Shown piece by piece: positions 61,920 to 64,000 of a stretch of DNA of 64,000 nucleotides. The stretch comes from Methanosarcina sp. KYL-1 (lineage in GTDB: Archaea > Halobacteriota > Methanosarcinia > Methanosarcinales > Methanosarcinaceae). The notes beneath the pieces were generated by a model. The model saw nothing but the letters and a program-made list of their open reading frames with translations, made no database searches and had not been told where the DNA came from. The position numbers and the translations under genes were made by a program. Location of the stretch: the NCBI RefSeq assembly GCF_024372725.1, contig NZ_VOUA01000003.1, forward strand, positions 1 to 64,000, given 5' to 3'. Position 1 is the first letter of the stretch. Every line of letters starts with the position of its first letter.

Positions 61920-62102
61920 ATGATGAATTCACCACAAGAAATTAACAAACAGGATTGCAGGAAAACTATCAATTTAGGCCCGGATGTTTTTGAAATTTTA
62001 ACACGGGTAGTTGATAAGGAAAAACAATACGACAGCTATTCTGCCGCCGTCCGCCGTGCCGTGCGCTCCACCTTCGGAGAAAAAGAGGGGGTCCCCGCAT
62101 GA
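61920..62102 (+). CDS. Small ribbon-helix-helix protein
   Basis: The 60-residue protein has a strand CRKTINLGPDVFEIL and helices DSYSAAVRRAVRSTF, the usual ribbon-helix-helix layout. A TATA box CATTTATATG at 61882 is about 30 bases before the start. Its TGA overlaps the ATG of the next small frame (ATGA). It is divergent from the other RHH gene with about 100 bases between starts. Confidence 0.7.
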   Translation: MMNSPQEINKQDCRKTINLGPDVFEILTRVVDKEKQYDSYSAAVRRAVRSTFGEKEGVPA

Positions 62103-62206
62103 CCGGAGAAAAAGCGACAGAATCAACACCCTTCCCTTCCGCAGGGAACAAACCAATCGAGCACAAGCCGCCAAGCAAAGAGCCGATTCCGGGGGGGAGG
62201 GCATGA
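62099..62206 (+). CDS. 35-codon coupled reading frame
   Basis: It begins at the ATGA junction with the RHH gene and ends at another ATGA junction with the next frame. The product (MTGEKATESTPFPSAGN then IEHKPPSKEPIPGGRA) is Pro/Lys/Ser-rich. A strong G-run (GGGGGGGAGG at 62191) lies just before the next start. It is possibly a micro-protein or a linker for translational coupling. Confidence 0.45.
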   Translation: MTGEKATESTPFPSAGNKPIEHKPPSKEPIPGGRA

Positions 62207-62397
62207 GCGCAGAAATTGCCGCACTTTCCTTTCCCTATCCTGGACCTGTCCCTGAAAACCCCAGCCTCGAAGACCTCAGCAAAAACCCGCTGGTCCGGCA
62301 GTTCGCCGGCGTAAGCGAAGAGATCAAAAGGCACCACTCAACCATCGGGATGCTCTCCGAACTCTGCAAAATGATCTGTGAAAGCAGCCCCGAATAA
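62203..62397 (+). CDS. 64-residue helical protein of the RHH operon
   Basis: ATG at 62203 follows GGGGGGGAGG by two to five bases. The product begins MSAEIAALSFPYPGPVPENP, contains DLSKNPLVRQFAGVSEEIKR and ends with a helical Cys-containing segment (LCKMICESSPE). I do not recognise a family. It is the third frame of a coupled operon with the RHH protein, suggesting they act together. Confidence 0.55.
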   Translation: MSAEIAALSFPYPGPVPENPSLEDLSKNPLVRQFAGVSEEIKRHHSTIGMLSELCKMICESSPE

Positions 62398-62842
62398 CAC
62401 AGGGGAAAAGGGCCGCAATCAGGAAGAACACCGCGCCGTTGACCAGGGGAGGACTTTTTCTAAAACCCTGAACCAAAGGCCCACGTATCCCCTAAAAATC
62501 TCCTTTAACACAGTTTATTAGCAAGTTTATCGATGGTCTGAACACCAGTTTGGATTAAACCGAAACAAAGAACAGCTCATTTTGAACCTTCACCGGGTTT
62601 TTGCTTCATGGTGCGGCAACAAGAACGGAACCAGTTAGCATGTAAAAAGGTTACGATTTGGTGGTAAAAAGCCTGAAAACAAAAAAGAAGTGGACGCTGA
62701 GGAGGAGAGTATTACCCTGAGTTTAAAGCCTATCTTAAAAAAGCACTCCTTTTTTTATATGCTTATCGGTCTTCTCCGAGTAAGCCCCCTCCCCCTGATC
62801 CAGCCAGCTTCCCGGCAAGCACTAACTGCCACAGTAATCCTT
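62398..62842. other. Gene-free stretch after the RHH operon
   Basis: No reading frame of note. One plus-strand stretch near 62543-62640 reads like a decayed protein end (EHQFGLNRNKEQLI, SWCGNKNG) and could be a transposase or other gene relic, but I cannot name it. Confidence 0.5.
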
Positions 62843-63235
62843 TTACTTTTCTCCGCATAACTCGCCAGGTCCTTCAGGATCGACAAAATAAAGCCTCTTC
62901 ATATCCGGGCAATACATGTCAAGCTCAACCTGGATCATCTCTATAAGCCCCCTACAGCAAGCCCCCGTAACCCCATAGTTCTCCTCCAGGATCCCTGCCA
63001 GGACCTCAACTTCTATTCCGTCATGGATGATCCTGTGCAGCCCCTTTAAAATATCTCTGATAAGCTCCTCTTCTGTGAGGGTATCAGTTACATCAATGCT
63101 TTCTATCGCATACCTGTAGGCCTGCTTATCTCCTTCAAAGTGCAGATGCTCCAGGGCGTGCAGCCTTATGTTTTGATACAGATCAGTACCGCATACTGGA
63201 CAGTGTGCTTTTATGAACATTTTTGAAATCCCCAT
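62843..63235 (-). CDS. Zinc-finger-like small protein
   Basis: The 130-residue protein starts MGISKMFIKAHCPVCGTDLY and has a C-x2-C with H-x3-H spacing (CPVC then HALEHLH) that fits a zinc finger, followed by an acidic helical domain (residues 55-95) and a second cysteine pair (GACCRGL). A truncated copy is at 48909. It lies next to, and diverges from, the structured RNA genes in both module copies, so it may be functionally linked to them, for example as an RNA- or DNA-binding partner. Confidence 0.7.
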   Translation of the reverse strand: MGISKMFIKAHCPVCGTDLYQNIRLHALEHLHFEGDKQAYRYAIESIDVTDTLTEEELIRDILKGLHRIIHDGIEVEVLAGILEENYGVTGACCRGLIEMIQVELDMYCPDMKRLYFVDPEGPGELCGEK

Positions 63236-63454
63236 TATTTACCGGGAAATAAAACATTCTGACATATATAAAAAATAGTGAAGCGATATGAAAGTAATAA
63301 AAATTAAGGGTGATAGGCGAACCAGCTTCATTTTTTGAGTGTTATATCTGACTAAAGTCAGAAATCAATCTAAAAATTCATATGTCTTTCTAAAAAAAAT
63401 AAATCCCTTATTAAAAATTCCACAAAGTATTTATATTTCAGAACTGTTTGATAC

Positions 63455-63647
63455 GCTTGGAGCTCTTACGTACTTGAAAAAACGGAAAACAAATAATCAA
63501 AATGATCCAACCCCCTGCGATTGAGAGGAAACCCCAACCTAAAACTCTCATACAAAAATGGGAATACTAAAAAACGGAACCCCTAAACAATCAAACCCCG
63601 GCGATTGAGAGGAAACCCTTTACACCTTTCAATCCCTACTTTTTCTA
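63455..63647 (+). ncRNA. Putative structured small RNA, copy 3a (double core)
   Basis: TATA box TATTTATATTT at 63428-63438 precedes a weaker hairpin I (near 63459-63476). Two cores, GATTGAGAGGAAACC at 63519 and 63603, follow. In the second, hairpin II pairs ATTGAGAGG (63604-63612) with CCTTTCAAT (63625-63633), one G-T wobble replacing a G-C pair of other copies, then TACTTTTTCT. Confidence 0.5.
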
Positions 63648-63800
63648 TAACCTTTTTCTTGTGAGGGCCTGTGATAATATTCTAAAACTGGTCTATGTTA
63701 ACATACGCCGACATTTTAAAAGGCATCCAATTCAAAACGTTGTAATATTTTCAAGGAATGCAGGAAAAACTTTTATATTGTGTAACCATATGAAGAAATG

Positions 63801-63907
63801 CAAGTTTGGAAAAACTTGGAAAAAGCAGGAAAACAATAGACAAGTGTGATCCACCCCTCCCGATTGAGAGGAAACCCTTATCCTCTCAATCCTACTTTTT
63901 TCCCATA
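63801..63907 (+). ncRNA. Putative structured small RNA, copy 3b
   Basis: TATA box CTTTTATATTG at 63770 is about 25 bases before hairpin I CAAGTTT-GGAA-AAACTTG (63801-63818). The linker, GATCCACCCCTCCC, and hairpin II ATTGAGAGG (63863-63871) / CCTCTCAAT (63882-63890) are followed by TACTTTTTTCCC. The predicted RNA is about 105 nucleotides. Confidence 0.6.
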
Positions 63908-64000
63908 ACCTTTCTGAAGCTTTTTCTTGAAGGGGTAATGGTGACCAGTTTCAGTATAGGAGAGAGTTTTCTAAATAATATTTATGAAACTGGTCAATAT

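Larger units (their letters stand above)
63100..64000. repeat. Module copy B of a large direct repeat
   Basis: This matches 48971 to about 49960 in the same orientation, with the RNA units in the same positions and small differences throughout. The window ends before the copy does. Confidence 0.8.

Noticed and set aside
62543-62640. Possible transposase relic
   Set aside because: A short peptide-like stretch is visible but I could not match it to any insertion-sequence family and no terminal repeats are present.
47536-63876. Eight copies of GATTGAGAGGAAACC suggested a CRISPR array
   Set aside because: Spacing is irregular (about 85 and 257 bases, then long gaps), intervening sequence is conserved between copies, each core is followed by its own inverted partner, and no cas genes are present.

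Overview
The window looks like chromosomal DNA of a methanogenic archaeon of the Methanosarcina group. The clearest marker is methenyl-tetrahydromethanopterin cyclohydrolase (mch, 41559-42524), a core enzyme of methanogenesis. Supporting signs are the archaeal Taw2 wyosine enzyme, a DUF2124 protein, a PspAB/HtpX pair, archaeal TATA-box promoters, and long gene-free spacers filled with short tandem repeats. I saw no rRNA, tRNA, CRISPR array or intact insertion sequence.

Positions 1-26600 are mostly housekeeping and transport: a MarC membrane protein, a metallo-beta-lactamase-fold hydrolase, a gene with an in-frame amber codon (2175-2828), an MFS exporter, an alpha/beta hydrolase, superoxide dismutase, a MATE exporter with an apparent AUA start, a three-domain surface protein, a PfkB sugar kinase, a DUF2157/GDYXXLXY operon, PspAB/HtpX, a two-gene ABC exporter, a LysE exporter, a flavodoxin, exonuclease III, a cache-cupin fusion and an MscS channel. 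A short covarying hairpin element occurs four times between these genes (4544, 8490, 17377, 21989).

Positions 26744-35414 form a minus-strand peptidase island: an M4 thermolysin-like enzyme, an S8 subtilisin-like enzyme and a C25 gingipain-like enzyme, with an EEP-family nuclease/phosphatase and a small membrane protein between them. M4 and S8 share P-domains, and none of the three has a recognisable signal peptide. Positions 35719-44128 return to core genes (taw2, mch, DUF2124, a U32 protein), tandem paralogous membrane proteins, and a DUF6141 gene broken by a UGA codon beside an intact paralogue.

Positions 44886-64000 are AT-rich and accessory. Two sensor histidine kinases and a HEAT-repeat protein precede a Gabija-like pair (OLD-family ATPase/TOPRIM nuclease plus UvrD-like helicase, 55695-59562). 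After it come small membrane-protein genes, divergent ribbon-helix-helix regulators, and two remnants of the 3' end of one of those regulators. A module of about 1 kb is present as two direct copies (48971-49975 and 63100-64000) around this region, with a third diverged copy at 47430-48390. Each copy carries what look like small structured RNA genes: a TATA box, then about 25 bp later a covarying hairpin, a C-rich single strand, and a second hairpin followed by T residues. I think this RNA family is the least explained system in the window, and the Gabija-like cluster between its copies is probably anti-virus or anti-plasmid cargo.
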